Shown one piece after another: positions 26,002 through 35,994 of a DNA stretch of 53,366 nt. This stretch comes from Desulfovibrio sp. X2 (GTDB lineage: Bacteria; Desulfobacterota; Desulfovibrionia; Desulfovibrionales; Desulfovibrionaceae). A program made the translations under genes and the position numbers. Position 1 is the first letter of the stretch. Every line of letters begins with the position of its first letter. The DNA is taken from the NCBI RefSeq assembly GCF_000422205.1, contig NZ_ATHV01000036.1, positions 1 through 53,366 of the forward strand. The letters are read 5' to 3'. A model generated the notes under the pieces. That model was not told the DNA's origin, did not search any database, and saw nothing but the letters and a program-made list of their open reading frames with translations.

Positions 26002-26769
26002 ATGGCCCTCATCGACGTTACGAACCTGACCATGCGCTTCGGCGGCCTCACGGCCGTGAGCGAGTTCTCCACGCGCCTGGAAGGCGGGGAGATGGTCGGC
26101 CTCATCGGCCCCAACGGCGCGGGCAAGACAACGGTCTTCAACATGGTCTCGGGCTTCTACACCCCGACCGAGGGCGCCATCGTCTTCGACGGCACGCCCA
26201 CGGCGGGCATGAAGCCCCACCAGGTGACCACGCTCGGCATCTCGCGCACGTTCCAGAACATCCGCCTGTGGCACGACCTCTCGGTCATGGACAACATCCG
26301 CATCGCGCAGCACGCCCGGCTCGGCTACTCGGTCTGGGACTGCTTTTTGCGCACCGGCCGCTACCGGCAGAACGAGACGCGCATCGACAAGAGCGCGCTC
26401 GAACTGCTCGAGGCCATGGACCTCCTGCGCTACAAGGACGAGCTGCCCAAGAACCTGCCCTACGGCATGCAGCGCAAGGTGGAGATCGCCCGCGCCCTGT
26501 CCACGAACCCGAAGCTGCTGCTCCTGGACGAGCCCGCCGCGGGCCTGAACTCCGCCGACGTGCGCGGCCTCATCGACCTGGTCCGCTGGATCCACAAGGA
26601 GTTCAAGATCACCATCTGGATGATCGAGCACCAGATGACCGTGGTCATGAGCCTGTGCCAGTGGATCAAGGTCATCGACTTCGGCCGCACCATCGCCGAG
26701 GGCACGCCCGAGGACATCCAGAAGAACCCCGTGGTCATCAAGGCCTATCTGGGCGACGACCAGATCTAG
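26002..26769 (+). CDS. livG: Branched-chain amino acid ABC transporter ATPase LivG
   Basis: 255 residues. Walker A is GPNGAGKT near residue 36, the signature region LPYGMQRKVEIARAL (variant of LSGGQ), and Walker B LLLLDEPAAGLN. It hydrolyses ATP at the inner membrane to drive LivHM. It is preceded by gcgaggcgagc and belongs to the liv operon; livF follows after 96 bases. Confidence 0.96.
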   Translation: MALIDVTNLTMRFGGLTAVSEFSTRLEGGEMVGLIGPNGAGKTTVFNMVSGFYTPTEGAIVFDGTPTAGMKPHQVTTLGISRTFQNIRLWHDLSVMDNIRIAQHARLGYSVWDCFLRTGRYRQNETRIDKSALELLEAMDLLRYKDELPKNLPYGMQRKVEIARALSTNPKLLLLDEPAAGLNSADVRGLIDLVRWIHKEFKITIWMIEHQMTVVMSLCQWIKVIDFGRTIAEGTPEDIQKNPVVIKAYLGDDQI

Positions 26770-26865
26770 GCGCAGACGCGGACGCGGCCCGAACAGGACA
26801 CGAGAAGAATTTCAGGAGCCCCGGCGGACGTCCGAAGGACGGGGCGCCGGAGACCGGAGAAGCGA

Positions 26866-27594
<729 letters not shown>

Positions 27595-27777
27595 CCCCGC
27601 CCTCTCCCCGGCCGGGCCGTGACATCCGGCGCGGCATCGTCTAACACTCCGCCCGAGAGATTCGCGGATCGTGGGACAACGAAACCACGGGATCAGGCCG
27701 TTCGCGGCCGCACTGGACGCCCCGCGGCCGGTGGACGCCGCCCGCTCCGCGCGCACCCAAGACACCAGGTGACGTCT

Positions 27778-28392
27778 ATGCCTCTGCTCGATTCCATGTG
27801 CATTTCCCTGATCGGCATCGCCGGCGCGGGCAAGTCCACGCTGGCCCCGCTCCTGGCCCGCGAGCTCGGCTGGGAATGGCTGGACACGGACCGGCTCATC
27901 GAGGCCACTTACGGCGGCAAGCTGCAGGCCATCATGGACGCCTGCGGCACCGAGAAGTTCCTCGAGCTCGAGGGCCGGACCGTCGCCCACCTGGGCGCGC
28001 AGCGCTGCGTGATCTCCACGGGCGGCAGCGTCATCTACTGCGACGAGGCCGTGCGGCGGCTGCGCCTGCTCGGTCCGGTCGTCTTCCTGGACATCTCGCT
28101 CGAAAGCTTCAGAAAGCGCGTGGGCGAGGCCCAGGGCCGCGCCTTCGTCTGCCGCGAGGGCCAGGGCCGCGACGACGTCTTCACCGAGCGCAGGCCGCTC
28201 TACCTCTCCTGCGCGGACGTCGTGGTGCGCACGGACGAGGCGACTCCGGGCGAATGCGTGCGGCGCATCGTGGACCGCCTCACGAACGACGAGGTGGGCG
28301 ACCCCCGCCATCACCACGACCATGGGCACGATCATCACGGGATCGGCGACCACCGCGGCAGCGCCGCGGGACACGAAGGGGGCAAGCGTTGA
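27778..28392 (+). CDS. Shikimate-kinase-like P-loop kinase with His-rich tail
   Basis: 204 residues. Walker A is GIAGAGKST near residues 13-21, then LDTDRLIE with the conserved Asp, ISTGGSVI (usual GGG), and the lid/ERRPLYLSCAD segment with the conserved Arg. In shikimate kinases an Arg in the 'FR..E' motif binds substrate; here that place reads KFLELE, so the substrate may differ and other small-molecule kinase roles such as homoserine kinase should be considered. The last 30 residues hold nine His (HHHDHGHDHH), unusual for the family. Its stop overlaps the TTG start of the YkgJ gene. It is preceded by aggtgac. Confidence 0.75.
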   Translation: MPLLDSMCISLIGIAGAGKSTLAPLLARELGWEWLDTDRLIEATYGGKLQAIMDACGTEKFLELEGRTVAHLGAQRCVISTGGSVIYCDEAVRRLRLLGPVVFLDISLESFRKRVGEAQGRAFVCREGQGRDDVFTERRPLYLSCADVVVRTDEATPGECVRRIVDRLTNDEVGDPRHHHDHGHDHHGIGDHRGSAAGHEGGKR

Positions 28393-28982
28393 GCCGGGCG
28401 AGCGTCTTCCGCAAGCTGGAGGCCCTGTACCGCGAGATGCAGGAGGCCTACGACGAGGTCGCGGGCAAGCTGGGGCACACCTGCGACGGCTGCGCCCGCA
28501 ACTGTTGCGTGAGCCATTTCGAGCACCACACCTACGTGGAGTGGGCCTATTTCTGGAAGGGCATGAAGGCCCTGCCCGAGGCCGAGCGCGCGAAGATCGT
28601 GCACACGGCCGAGGAGAACGTGCGCCAGGCGCGCGTGGTCCTGGCCGAGGGCATGACCCCGAGCCTGATGTGCCCGGTGAACGTGGACGGCCGCTGCTCG
28701 CTCTACGCCAACCGGCTGATGATCTGCCGCCTGCACGGCATCCCCAACGTGCTCGCCGACCCGCGCGGCAACAGGCGCGCCTTCCCGGGCTGCTGGCTGA
28801 GCCAGGAGCTCAGCGAGAAGTTCGGGACCGAGGGCCGGGACGTGCCGCACCTGGACCGCACGCCCTTCTACATCCGCCTGGCCGCCCTGGAGCGCGAGTT
28901 CCTGGGCGCCAAGTGGGGCAGGCTGCCCAAGGTGGACAGCACGCTCTCCGAGCTCATCGTCGCGGGGGAGCCCCGCTTCTGA
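28389..28982 (+). CDS. YkgJ-family cysteine cluster protein (second copy)
   Basis: 197 residues from a TTG that overlaps the previous stop (TTGA). It has the YkgJ pattern CDGCARNCCVSHFEHH near residue 30, then CPVNVDGRCSLYANRLMICR and LHGIP, fitting a metal or Fe-S site. It is related to the protein at 1677-2576 but without the extra Cys-rich tail. It is tightly coupled to both neighbours: stop and next ATG overlap as TGATG. The family's biochemical role is unsettled. The start is set by the overlap, since no later Met precedes the Cys cluster at a good site. Confidence 0.82.
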   Translation: MSRASVFRKLEALYREMQEAYDEVAGKLGHTCDGCARNCCVSHFEHHTYVEWAYFWKGMKALPEAERAKIVHTAEENVRQARVVLAEGMTPSLMCPVNVDGRCSLYANRLMICRLHGIPNVLADPRGNRRAFPGCWLSQELSEKFGTEGRDVPHLDRTPFYIRLAALEREFLGAKWGRLPKVDSTLSELIVAGEPRF

Positions 28983-30193
28983 TGGCCGGACCCAAGGGCC
29001 GGGGCAGGCCCGCGCAGGGCGACGACGCCCTCCCGGCATCCTCCACCATCCTGCTCACCTGCCCGCGCGGCCTCTCGCCCTTCCTGGCTGCCGAGGCCGC
29101 GGCGCTCGGCTACGAGGGCAGGGAGCTCGCCGCGGGCGTGGCTGTCACGGGCGGGCCGCTCGACTGCCTGCGCCTGAACCTGCACCTGCGCACCGCCCAC
29201 CGCGTGCTCTACGAGGTGGCCCGCTTCCGCGCCCCGGACCCGGACGCCCTGTACGCGCGCGGCCGCGAGCTGCCCTGGGAGGAGTGGTTCCTGCCCGGCG
29301 CCGCCTTCTCCATCTCCTCGAGCGTGCAGAACCCGCACGTGCGCGACACCCGCTTCCCCAACCTCAGGCTCAAGGACGCCGTGGCCGACCGCTTCAGGGC
29401 GCGCACGGGCAGCCGCCCGGACTCGGGCCGCGAGCGCGCCGGGGCCTCGGTCTTCCTGCACTGGCGGGGCGACGACGCCACGGTCTACCTGGACACCACG
29501 GGCGAGCCCCTGGCCAGGCGCGGCTACCGCCTGCAGCCCCACAGGGCGCCCATGCAGGAGACCCTGGCCGCGGCCTGCCTGCTGGCAGCGGACTACGACG
29601 GCGCTCTCCCGCTGGTGAACCCCATGTGCGGCAGCGGCACCCTGGCCATCGAGGCCGCGCTGATCGCCACGCGCACCGCGCCCGGGCTCCTGCGCACGAA
29701 CTTCGCCTTCTCCTTCCTCGCCCCCTTTGCGGACGAGGCCGGGGACAAGGCCTGGAAGGACATGCGCACGCAGGCGCGCCGCGCCATGCGGCCCGCGCCC
29801 TGCCCCATCCTGGCCACGGACATCGACCCCGCGGCCGTGGACGCCACGCGCGCCAACGCCGAACGCGCGGGCATGGACGAGGCCGTGGCCGCCGTCGAAT
29901 GCGACTTCCGCGACACGCCGCTGCCCTCCGACCCCGGGATCATCGTCATGAACCCGGAATACGGCCAGCGCCTGGGCAGCCAGGAGAAGCTCGAGGGGAT
30001 CTACGCGGCCACGGGCGACTGGCTCAAGCAGCGCTGCATGGGCTGGCGGGCCTTCGTCTTCACCGGCAACCTCGAGCTCGCGGGCCGCATCGGACTCCGC
30101 CCCTCGCGCCGCATCCCCTTCTGGAACGCCAAGATCGAATGCCGCCTCCTGGCCTACGAGCTCTACGCGGGCAGCCGCAAATCCGGCGCCTGA
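28982..30193 (+). CDS. THUMP-domain 23S rRNA guanine-N2 methyltransferase, RlmL type
   Basis: 403 residues, corresponding to the RlmL half of E. coli RlmKL; the RlmK half is absent. After a short basic N terminus come the ferredoxin-like/THUMP region (about 20-160), then the Rossmann methyltransferase with NPMCGSGTLAIEAAL (SAM site) and a catalytic motif NPEYGQRLG in place of the usual NPPYG. It would methylate a guanine of 23S rRNA (G2445 in E. coli). The Pro-to-Glu change in the active-site loop is notable. It is translationally coupled to the YkgJ gene through TGATG. Confidence 0.85.
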   Translation: MAGPKGRGRPAQGDDALPASSTILLTCPRGLSPFLAAEAAALGYEGRELAAGVAVTGGPLDCLRLNLHLRTAHRVLYEVARFRAPDPDALYARGRELPWEEWFLPGAAFSISSSVQNPHVRDTRFPNLRLKDAVADRFRARTGSRPDSGRERAGASVFLHWRGDDATVYLDTTGEPLARRGYRLQPHRAPMQETLAAACLLAADYDGALPLVNPMCGSGTLAIEAALIATRTAPGLLRTNFAFSFLAPFADEAGDKAWKDMRTQARRAMRPAPCPILATDIDPAAVDATRANAERAGMDEAVAAVECDFRDTPLPSDPGIIVMNPEYGQRLGSQEKLEGIYAATGDWLKQRCMGWRAFVFTGNLELAGRIGLRPSRRIPFWNAKIECRLLAYELYAGSRKSGA

Positions 30194-30254
30194 CCCCTTC
30201 TCCCGTCGCTTTAGCGCCCCTTTCCGGGAACCCCTCCGCCTCCTTCCCGAACTC

Positions 30255-30282
30255 TTGACTGCCGCCCGCCAGGGGGTAATCT
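30255..30282 (+). promoter_or_regulatory. Promoter candidate for hsp20
   Basis: TTGACT (30255-30260), 16 bases, then TAATCT (30277-30282), about 65 bases before the hsp20 ATG. The -35 is good, the -10 partial. No CIRCE element and no clear sigma-32 -10 (CCCCAT) were seen. Confidence 0.4.
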
Positions 30283-30346
30283 ATGTAATGGTGGCGAGGG
30301 CTCTGGTTGCCCTGCCGTTCCGGAATATCAGCAAGGAGGCAGCATC

Positions 30347-30808
30347 ATGTTCGAGAACTGGCTTCCCGAGTTGCGTCGCCGCTCGTTGGAGACGAGCCGG
30401 CCGACGAGCATTGCGGACCTCATGGAGGAGTTCTGGAAGGAGCCCATGAAGGTGTTCGAGGACTTCCCCGCGTCCCGCCGCATGGCCTTCCCCTCGGTCA
30501 ACATCGCCGAGAACGACAAGGAGATCACGGTCACGGCCGAACTGCCCGGCATGGAGGCCAAGGACGTGGACATCTCCCTCGAGCACGGCGTGCTGACCAT
30601 CAAGGGCGAGAAGAAGTTCGAGCAGGAAGAGAAGAAGGAACAGTACCACCGCATCGAGCGCAGCTACGGCGCCTTCTCCCGCTCCGTGCGCCTGCCCAAG
30701 GCCGTGCAGGAGGACAAGGTCAAGGCCACCTACACGAACGGCGTCCTGACCCTGACCATGCCCCTGGCCGCCGAGGCCAAGAGCAAGAAGATCGAGATCC
30801 GGTCCTGA
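30347..30808 (+). CDS. Small heat shock protein (Hsp20/alpha-crystallin)
   Basis: 153 residues, an ATP-independent holdase that keeps unfolding proteins soluble. The alpha-crystallin domain spans about 47-140 (FPSVNIAENDKEITVTAELP, GVLTIKGEKKFE, SYGAFSRSVRLPKAV, NGVLTLTMPL). The C-terminal I-x-I-type anchor is KIEIRS. An aaggagg site is five to ten bases before the ATG. It stands alone, followed by repeats. Confidence 0.95.
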   Translation: MFENWLPELRRRSLETSRPTSIADLMEEFWKEPMKVFEDFPASRRMAFPSVNIAENDKEITVTAELPGMEAKDVDISLEHGVLTIKGEKKFEQEEKKEQYHRIERSYGAFSRSVRLPKAVQEDKVKATYTNGVLTLTMPLAAEAKSKKIEIRS

Positions 30809-30822
30809 CCGGGCCGGGCCTG

Positions 30823-30935
30823 GTTCTCTTGCTCCTTGAATCCGACGCCTTTTGAACGGCCTGCGGTAGCGAGTCTGCTGTCGCTTTTTCGTGGGGAAGG
30901 GAGGGAAGGCCCCCTTCCCCACACCCCATCCCCCC
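30823..30935 (-). repeat. Truncated reverse copy of the 480-620 repeat region
   Basis: ttcttgctcc-like, tccgacgccttttga and cggcctgc blocks, then gtctgctgtcg and gtggggaagggagggaagg, follow the same order as the reverse complement of about 500-615, with internal deletions. The inverted repeat is reduced to 10-bp arms (30891-30900 with 30913-30922). It lies just after hsp20 and may act as its 3' hairpin. The gap 30936-31144 has a further block resembling the phrase near 14740 and 18305, but no gene. Confidence 0.75.
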
Positions 30936-31144
30936 CATCCCCCTAAACTTTCTGGTTCGCTTCGCGGGGCTGGACGACAGCCCGGAGACGGTCGGTCCGG
31001 TCATGGTCGGCGCGGCCGTGCGCCGTGTGCGGACGTGAAGATCGGGCCGTATCTCCTGTGCCTGCGAGGAGAACAGCGAGCGCTCATGAAGGCTCATGGG
31101 CAAAGGAGAGGGGAAGAAGGGATTTCGAGAAACTTTTCAGACCT

Positions 31145-31381
31145 GGACGAGGGGTTCGGGGGGACTGTCCCGATAATCGGGCCCCGACGGCGACCGTGCC
31201 CGAGATTTTTCCGCGGTCCGAGCGCAGCGAGGCTCGCGGGAAAAGCTCGGGCACTTTCGTTCTGCTGCCTGCCACGCCCAGGCGGCCTTTATCCGGCCGT
31301 CAGTCGTGCCGCACGCGAAGGGGGTCCAGGCTCAGCCTGGCGCGGGGAGGGTGCAGGGAGGGGCGCGCAGCCCCTCCCTGC
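31145..31381 (+). repeat. Dispersed intergenic repeat, family A, full copy
   Basis: Same order of blocks as 18355-18566: gggttcgggg, a GTGCCCGAGATTTTTCCGCGG ... GGGAAAAGCTCGGGCAC hairpin, cacgcccaggcggcc, gtcagtcgtgccgcacgcg, ccaggctcagcctgg, and a terminal hairpin gcagggaggggc/gcccctccctgc (31354-31379 area). It lies between hsp20 and the end of the chemotaxis receptor gene. Confidence 0.8.
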
Positions 31382-31406
31382 CCGCCGGAGGCATTCTTTT
31401 CCCGGT

Positions 31407-33800
31407 CTATCCGGCCTTGAGCTCGCCGATGAGGTCGCCCAGTTCCGAAGCCATGTCCGCCAGTTCGCTCACGGCGCGTTCGGAGCGGGCCATGCCCTCG
31501 GCCGTTTCCGAGGCCACGCGGTTGACCTCGTCGATGGACTGGCTGATCTCCTCGGAGGCCGCGGACTGCTGTTCGGCGGCCGAGGCGATGCTCTGGATCT
31601 GCAGCGCGCTCGTCTCGACCAGGCCCACGATCTCGCCCAGCGCCGTGCCGGACTCGCCGGAGAGCGCAGCGGCCTTGTCGACCACCTCCACGGTGCGGCC
31701 CATGTCGCTCACGTTGCGCTTGGCCGCCTCCTGGATGCCCCGGATGTTCTCGGCCACTTCCTTGGTCGCGCCCATGGTCTTCTCGGCCAGCTTCCTGACC
31801 TCGTCCGCGACCACGGCGAAGCCGCGGCCCGCGTCGCCCGCGCGCGCGGCCTCGATGGCGGCGTTCAGCGCCAGGAGGTTGGTCTGGTCCGCGATGTCGT
31901 TGATCACGTTGATGATCAGCCCGATGGACTCGGCCTGCTTGCCGAGCTGCCCCAGGTTGTCGTTCATGGAGGCGGACTTGCTCTTGACCTCGTCCATGGT
32001 GGTCACGACCCGGGTGACGATCTCGGCGCCCTCCAGGGCCTTCTGCTTGGCCTGATCCGCGCCGCCTGCGGCCTCGGAGGCGTTGCGCGCGACCTCCATG
32101 ACCGTGGCGTTCATCTCTTCCATGGCCGTGGCCGTCTCGGCCATGCGGCCCTTCTGCTGCTCCGTGCCGCGGGTGATCTGCTCGGTCTGGGAGGAGAGCT
32201 CCTCGGCCGCGGTGGTGATGCGGCCGACGATGCCCTCGAGCCTGCCCGCCGCGGCCAGCATGCCTTCCTTGACCGCGGCGTCCGCCTTGCGGCGCATGGC
32301 CTTGGCCTCGGTCACGTCCTGCAGGACCTCGATGAAGCCGATCTTCTCGCCGCTTCTGTCGTAGAGGAAGGAGGAGTTGGCCTGGTACTCGAGCCCGTTC
32401 TGGGCGAAATCCGTGGTGCTCTGGCCGCGCTTCATGCATTCGGCCGCGCAGCGCTCCGTGCCGCAGATCTCGGTGTCCCACTCCCTGCACTGCTTGCCCG
32501 CGATCTGGGCGCGCGTGAGGCCCGTGGCCTTTTCCGCGGCCTTGTTCAGGAAGGTCCAGTTGAGGTCGTTGTCCGTGACCGAGATGGGGAACGAGATGGA
32601 ATCGAGGATGGACTCGTACCAGAAGGTCTTCTCGACCACGATGTCGAAGGCTTCGTTCAGGTAGCGCGCGGCAGTGCCGACCTCGTCCCTGGAGGCGACC
32701 TCGAGGCGGCGGTTGAAATCGCCCTCGGCAAAGGCCCTGGCTGCCGTGACGATGGAGCCGAGCGGCTTGCTGACCAGCCGGCGCGAGACCGCGAAGACCA
32801 CGATCAGCAGCAGGAGCACGGCGCCGCCGCCGATGAGGAAGCTCGTGCGCACGCTGGCCTCGGCCTCGGCCATGAGATCGTCCATGGGCACGGAGATGGC
32901 GAGGCTCCAGGGCGTGTCGGTGCCGTCCACGGTGAAGGGCGTGAGCACGTAGTAGGAGCGCGCGCCCGTGGCCAGGGACTTGTTCTCCTCCGTGCGCACG
33001 GTGCCCTTCTTGATGGCCTCGACGCGGGCGGTGGCGTCCTTGCGCACCTCGAGCACGCCCTTGCCCACGAACTCCGCCTTGGGATGGGCCACGTACACGG
33101 CGTCGTTGGAGAAGAGGAAGGCGTAGCCCTTCTCGAAGGGCTTGAGGCCGAGCACGAGCTTGCTCAGGTTCGCCTCGTCGATGTCCACGCCGGCCACGCC
33201 GACGATCTTGCCCTTGTCGAGGATCGGGGAGCAGAGGCTGATGAGGGTCACGGTCTTGCCGCCCTGCGTCACCTGGTATGGCTCGCTCAGCGTCTCGTGG
33301 CCCGCGGCCAGGGTGGCGGCATAGAGCTTGCCCGCACCGGGCTTGTCCGCGGACGGCAGGGCGTCGATTACGATCTCGCCGTTCTGCCGCGTGGCGCGCG
33401 GCATGAAGCGGCCGTCGTCGTCGGAGCCGGTCACGCCCATGTTGAAGTCGTCGTGGTTGTCGAAGGCGTTTTCCTTGAAGCCGAACCACACGGCGAAGTA
33501 CTGCGGGTTGTTCTCGAGCATGCCGCGCAGCACGCGCATGGTGTCGTTGCGGCTGAGCCCGCTCTCCTTGATGCCTTCCATGAGGTCGGCCAGGGTGTTG
33601 GCCGCGTGCATGGGCTCGCTCAGGGCCGCCTTGACCAGGGCGGCGTCTGCCTCGCCCTCGGCCTTGGCCGCGTCGTAGACCCGGCTGCGCGCCGTTTTTT
33701 CCAGCGTCGTGGCGGAATACCAGATGACCCCGGAGAAGACGGCCAGGGTGACGATGCCCACGACCAGGGAGAGTTTCAGACCGATGCCCAGATTGCGCAT
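31407..33800 (-). CDS. Methyl-accepting chemotaxis protein (dCache-HAMP-PAS-MA)
   Basis: 797 residues. A membrane helix at about 8-28, a periplasmic dCache-like sensor to about residue 315 ([32 protein letters not shown]), a second membrane helix near 320-340 ([19 protein letters not shown]), HAMP, a Cys-rich PAS domain ([20 protein letters not shown]), and a signalling domain with the hairpin tip [20 protein letters not shown]. It would control the flagellar motor through CheA/CheW in response to an external ligand and possibly an internal redox or cofactor signal. The start at MRNLGIG has aggagg upstream. Confidence 0.95.
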   Translation of the reverse strand: MRNLGIGLKLSLVVGIVTLAVFSGVIWYSATTLEKTARSRVYDAAKAEGEADAALVKAALSEPMHAANTLADLMEGIKESGLSRNDTMRVLRGMLENNPQYFAVWFGFKENAFDNHDDFNMGVTGSDDDGRFMPRATRQNGEIVIDALPSADKPGAGKLYAATLAAGHETLSEPYQVTQGGKTVTLISLCSPILDKGKIVGVAGVDIDEANLSKLVLGLKPFEKGYAFLFSNDAVYVAHPKAEFVGKGVLEVRKDATARVEAIKKGTVRTEENKSLATGARSYYVLTPFTVDGTDTPWSLAISVPMDDLMAEAEASVRTSFLIGGGAVLLLLIVVFAVSRRLVSKPLGSIVTAARAFAEGDFNRRLEVASRDEVGTAARYLNEAFDIVVEKTFWYESILDSISFPISVTDNDLNWTFLNKAAEKATGLTRAQIAGKQCREWDTEICGTERCAAECMKRGQSTTDFAQNGLEYQANSSFLYDRSGEKIGFIEVLQDVTEAKAMRRKADAAVKEGMLAAAGRLEGIVGRITTAAEELSSQTEQITRGTEQQKGRMAETATAMEEMNATVMEVARNASEAAGGADQAKQKALEGAEIVTRVVTTMDEVKSKSASMNDNLGQLGKQAESIGLIINVINDIADQTNLLALNAAIEAARAGDAGRGFAVVADEVRKLAEKTMGATKEVAENIRGIQEAAKRNVSDMGRTVEVVDKAAALSGESGTALGEIVGLVETSALQIQSIASAAEQQSAASEEISQSIDEVNRVASETAEGMARSERAVSELADMASELGDLIGELKAG

Positions 33801-33899
33801 GTGAGGCCTCCTGGAAAATGTCAAATGAAGTCTTAGGAAAGCCCCCGGGGGAGGCAATTATATTATCGAGGCTGAAGGGCTAAGGCAGGGAACCCGCGG

Positions 33900-34526
33900 T
33901 CAGCGCTCCGTGAGGAGCAGTCTGGCGCCGAGCGCCAGGAAGAGGCCGCCGCAGGCCTTGTTCAGGACCGCCGCGACCCGGGGCTTGCGGCGCAGGAAGC
34001 CGGTCACGCCCGAGGAAAAGTACGCCAGGCAGAGGCACCAGACGGTGCCGGTGAGGAAGAAGGTGGCGCCGAGCAGCAGGAAGGGCAGGATGCCGCTGTC
34101 TGCCCCGGGGTCCACGAACTGGGGCAGGAAGGCCAGGAAGAAGAGCGCGACCTTGGGATTCAGCACGTTGGTCAGGAGCCCCTGCAGGTAGATGGTCCTG
34201 TTCGAGGCGGCCGCGCCCTCGCGCGGGATGAAGCCGCCGTCCCTGGCGAGCAGGGCCTTGAGGCCCAGGTAGCCGAGGTAGAGCGCCCCGGCGGTCTTGA
34301 CGATCTGGAAGGCCAGGGCGGAGCGGGCCAGGACCACCGAGAGCCCGAGGGCCGCGAGCAGGGTGTGCACGGCCACGCCGGAGCTGATGCCGAAGACCGA
34401 GAGGAGCCCGGCCCTGCGCCCCTGGGCCACGCTGCGGCCGAGGATGTAGAGGGTGTCAGCGCCCGGGGTCATGTTGAGCAGGATGCCCGCGAGCAGAAAG
34501 AGCTTGAAGTGGAGTATGCCGGTCAT
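33900..34526 (-). CDS. LysE/RhtB-family amino acid exporter
   Basis: 208 residues with about six membrane helices. N-terminal LNMTPGADTLYILGRSVAQG and GISSGVAVHTLLAALGL are typical of the LysE/RhtB (threonine/homoserine efflux) family, as is NPKVALFFLAFLPQFV. It would export an amino acid or related metabolite across the inner membrane; the substrate cannot be read. It is transcribed in the same direction as the small 4-Cys gene's opposite flank, 40 bases beyond that gene's stop. Confidence 0.92.
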   Translation of the reverse strand: MTGILHFKLFLLAGILLNMTPGADTLYILGRSVAQGRRAGLLSVFGISSGVAVHTLLAALGLSVVLARSALAFQIVKTAGALYLGYLGLKALLARDGGFIPREGAAASNRTIYLQGLLTNVLNPKVALFFLAFLPQFVDPGADSGILPFLLLGATFFLTGTVWCLCLAYFSSGVTGFLRRKPRVAAVLNKACGGLFLALGARLLLTER

Positions 34527-34566
34527 GGTCCGTGTCCCGTGGCGTGAAGGGCGGCCCTGCGGCCGC

Positions 34567-34749
34567 CTAGCCCACGCTCAGCGGCTTGCCCGCGAGCCCG
34601 CAGAAACCCTTGGCGTCGTCGCCCGTGCGCGCGGGATCGGCCCAGCGCCACATCATGCACTTGGGTCCCTGGCAGAACTTGAGCTTGTCGTCGTGGGTGG
34701 TGAGAAGCGGACAATAGGTGAACCTGGCGTCGCTCGGCGTTGCCAGCAT
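34567..34749 (-). CDS. Small four-cysteine protein, function unknown
   Basis: 60 residues with a strong aggagg site before MLATPSDA. Four Cys (13, 26, 31, 50) in TYCPLL, KFCQGPKCMMWRW and GFCGLAGKP look like a compact metal or Fe-S site. No signal peptide or membrane segment. It lies just upstream of the LysE-type exporter and is probably cotranscribed with it. Not recognised as a named family. Confidence 0.7.
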   Translation of the reverse strand: MLATPSDARFTYCPLLTTHDDKLKFCQGPKCMMWRWADPARTGDDAKGFCGLAGKPLSVG

Positions 34750-34937
34750 GACGTCCTCCTTGCGTGTCGTGCGCGGACGTATAGCATAACCAGTCACGAT
34801 CCGCTACTTCTCAGGGGCTTGCGGCCCCGGCGCGGCTGAGGCATGGTGCATTCCCAAGGCTGCGTGCGAGCCCCGGGCCGCTTCGGCGGCTTCCGCGGGA
34901 CCGGGCGCGGCGCGGGAGACCGGAAGGGACGGGAAGC

Positions 34938-35480
34938 ATGGCCGAGGAGAAGGAGCACGGGAGCGTGCGGCGCCGGGTGTGGCGCAAGCGCACCAGGGAG
35001 AACCGCGAGGGCGTGGCCGCCGCCATGGGCGACGTCCTCTCCGGGCTCGTGGAGCGCCTCGGCGGCACGGCCCGCATCCGGCTGACCTCCCTGTGGCGCG
35101 TCTGGGCCGAGGTGCAGACGCCGGAGATCGCGGCCCTGGCCCCTCCGCTCGGCGCGCGCGGGCGCACCCTGGTGCTCGGCGCCGAGGACCCCGTGGTCAT
35201 GCAGGAGCTGGCCTTCATGGCCCCGGAGCTCCTGCGCCGGGCCAACGGCTTCCTCAAAGAGGAATATTTTGACAAAGTGGTCTTCGAGTTGGTAAGTGGC
35301 CGAGTCCCGCTGGACGGCATAAGGGGCCTTTCGGCTCCGCCTCCCGCGCCGCGCGTCAAAGGGCCGCGCGACCTGGGAGGGCTGGCGGACCTCATGGCCT
35401 CGGACGATCCCGTTGGCCGCAGTTACAGAGCCTATGTCCGCCGCTTCCGCGGCGAGAGCGATACCGGAGGACAGCAATGA
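34938..35480 (+). CDS. DUF721/DciA-like protein
   Basis: 180 residues. The central part (about 25-115) has the DUF721/DciA look: VLSGLVERLGGTARIRLTSL with WRVWAEV, then RGRTLVLGAEDPVVMQELAF. DciA proteins help load the replicative helicase in bacteria without DnaC, though the DUF721 family is diverse. The N terminus is basic (RRRVWRKRTRENR). It overlaps the next gene by ATGA, so the two are coupled. It is not near dnaA or dnaB here. Confidence 0.72.
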   Translation: MAEEKEHGSVRRRVWRKRTRENREGVAAAMGDVLSGLVERLGGTARIRLTSLWRVWAEVQTPEIAALAPPLGARGRTLVLGAEDPVVMQELAFMAPELLRRANGFLKEEYFDKVVFELVSGRVPLDGIRGLSAPPPAPRVKGPRDLGGLADLMASDDPVGRSYRAYVRRFRGESDTGGQQ

Positions 35481-35830
35481 GCGACGTCATCGAAGTCAAG
35501 TTCGAGGATCTGGGTCTGACCAAGCCCCTGGAGAAGATGACCCAGAAGGAACTGCGCGAGATGTGCATGGAGAAGCTCCCGCAGATCACGGGCGCTTCGG
35601 GCAAGAGCAAGGAAGAGCTGGTGGCGATCATCAAGGAGCTCTTCGGCATCGAGGATACCGAGCCCACCCCGGCCGAGCTGAATAAGGAGAACATCCTGAA
35701 GCTCAAGGCCCAGATGCGCGACCTGAAGGGCAAGCGCGCGGAGCTCGGGAACCGCAAGCAGCGCGAGATCATGCGCCGCAAGATCAGCAAGCTGAAGAAG
35801 GAGACCCGCCGGCTGGCCAAGAACGTCTAG
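35477..35830 (+). CDS. Small helical protein with SAP/Rho-N-like N terminus
   Basis: 117 residues. Residues 20-57 (MTQKELREMCMEKLPQITGA, GKSKEELVAIIKELFGI) have the two-helix form of SAP or Rho N-terminal domains that bind nucleic acid. The rest is a strongly basic helix (LKAQMRDLKGKRAELGNRKQ and REIMRRKISKLKKETRRL), probably coiled-coil. A good ggagg site overlaps the upstream gene, to which it is coupled. A nucleic-acid-related role alongside the DciA-like protein is inference. Confidence 0.75.
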   Translation: MSDVIEVKFEDLGLTKPLEKMTQKELREMCMEKLPQITGASGKSKEELVAIIKELFGIEDTEPTPAELNKENILKLKAQMRDLKGKRAELGNRKQREIMRRKISKLKKETRRLAKNV

Positions 35831-35882
35831 TCCGGGTCTTGACATTTTCTGGGACGCTCATTAAAAAGCTGCTTCCCATTGC

Positions 35883-35956
35883 TGGGGGATCGTCTAGCGG
35901 CAGGACGACGGGTTCTGGCCCCGTTAACCAAGGTTCGAATCCTTGTCCCCCAGCCA
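35883..35956 (+). tRNA. tRNA-Gln (CUG)
   Basis: Cloverleaf: acceptor TGGGGGA (35883-35889) pairs with TCCCCCA (35946-35952), discriminator G, encoded CCA at 35954-35956. The anticodon loop ttCTGgc gives anticodon CUG, and the T arm holds ggttcgaatcc. It is 52 bases after the coupled gene pair. Confidence 0.95.
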
Positions 35957-35994
35957 TTAGCGCATTCTGGAGGTTCCCTGGCCTCCGTTCGAGC

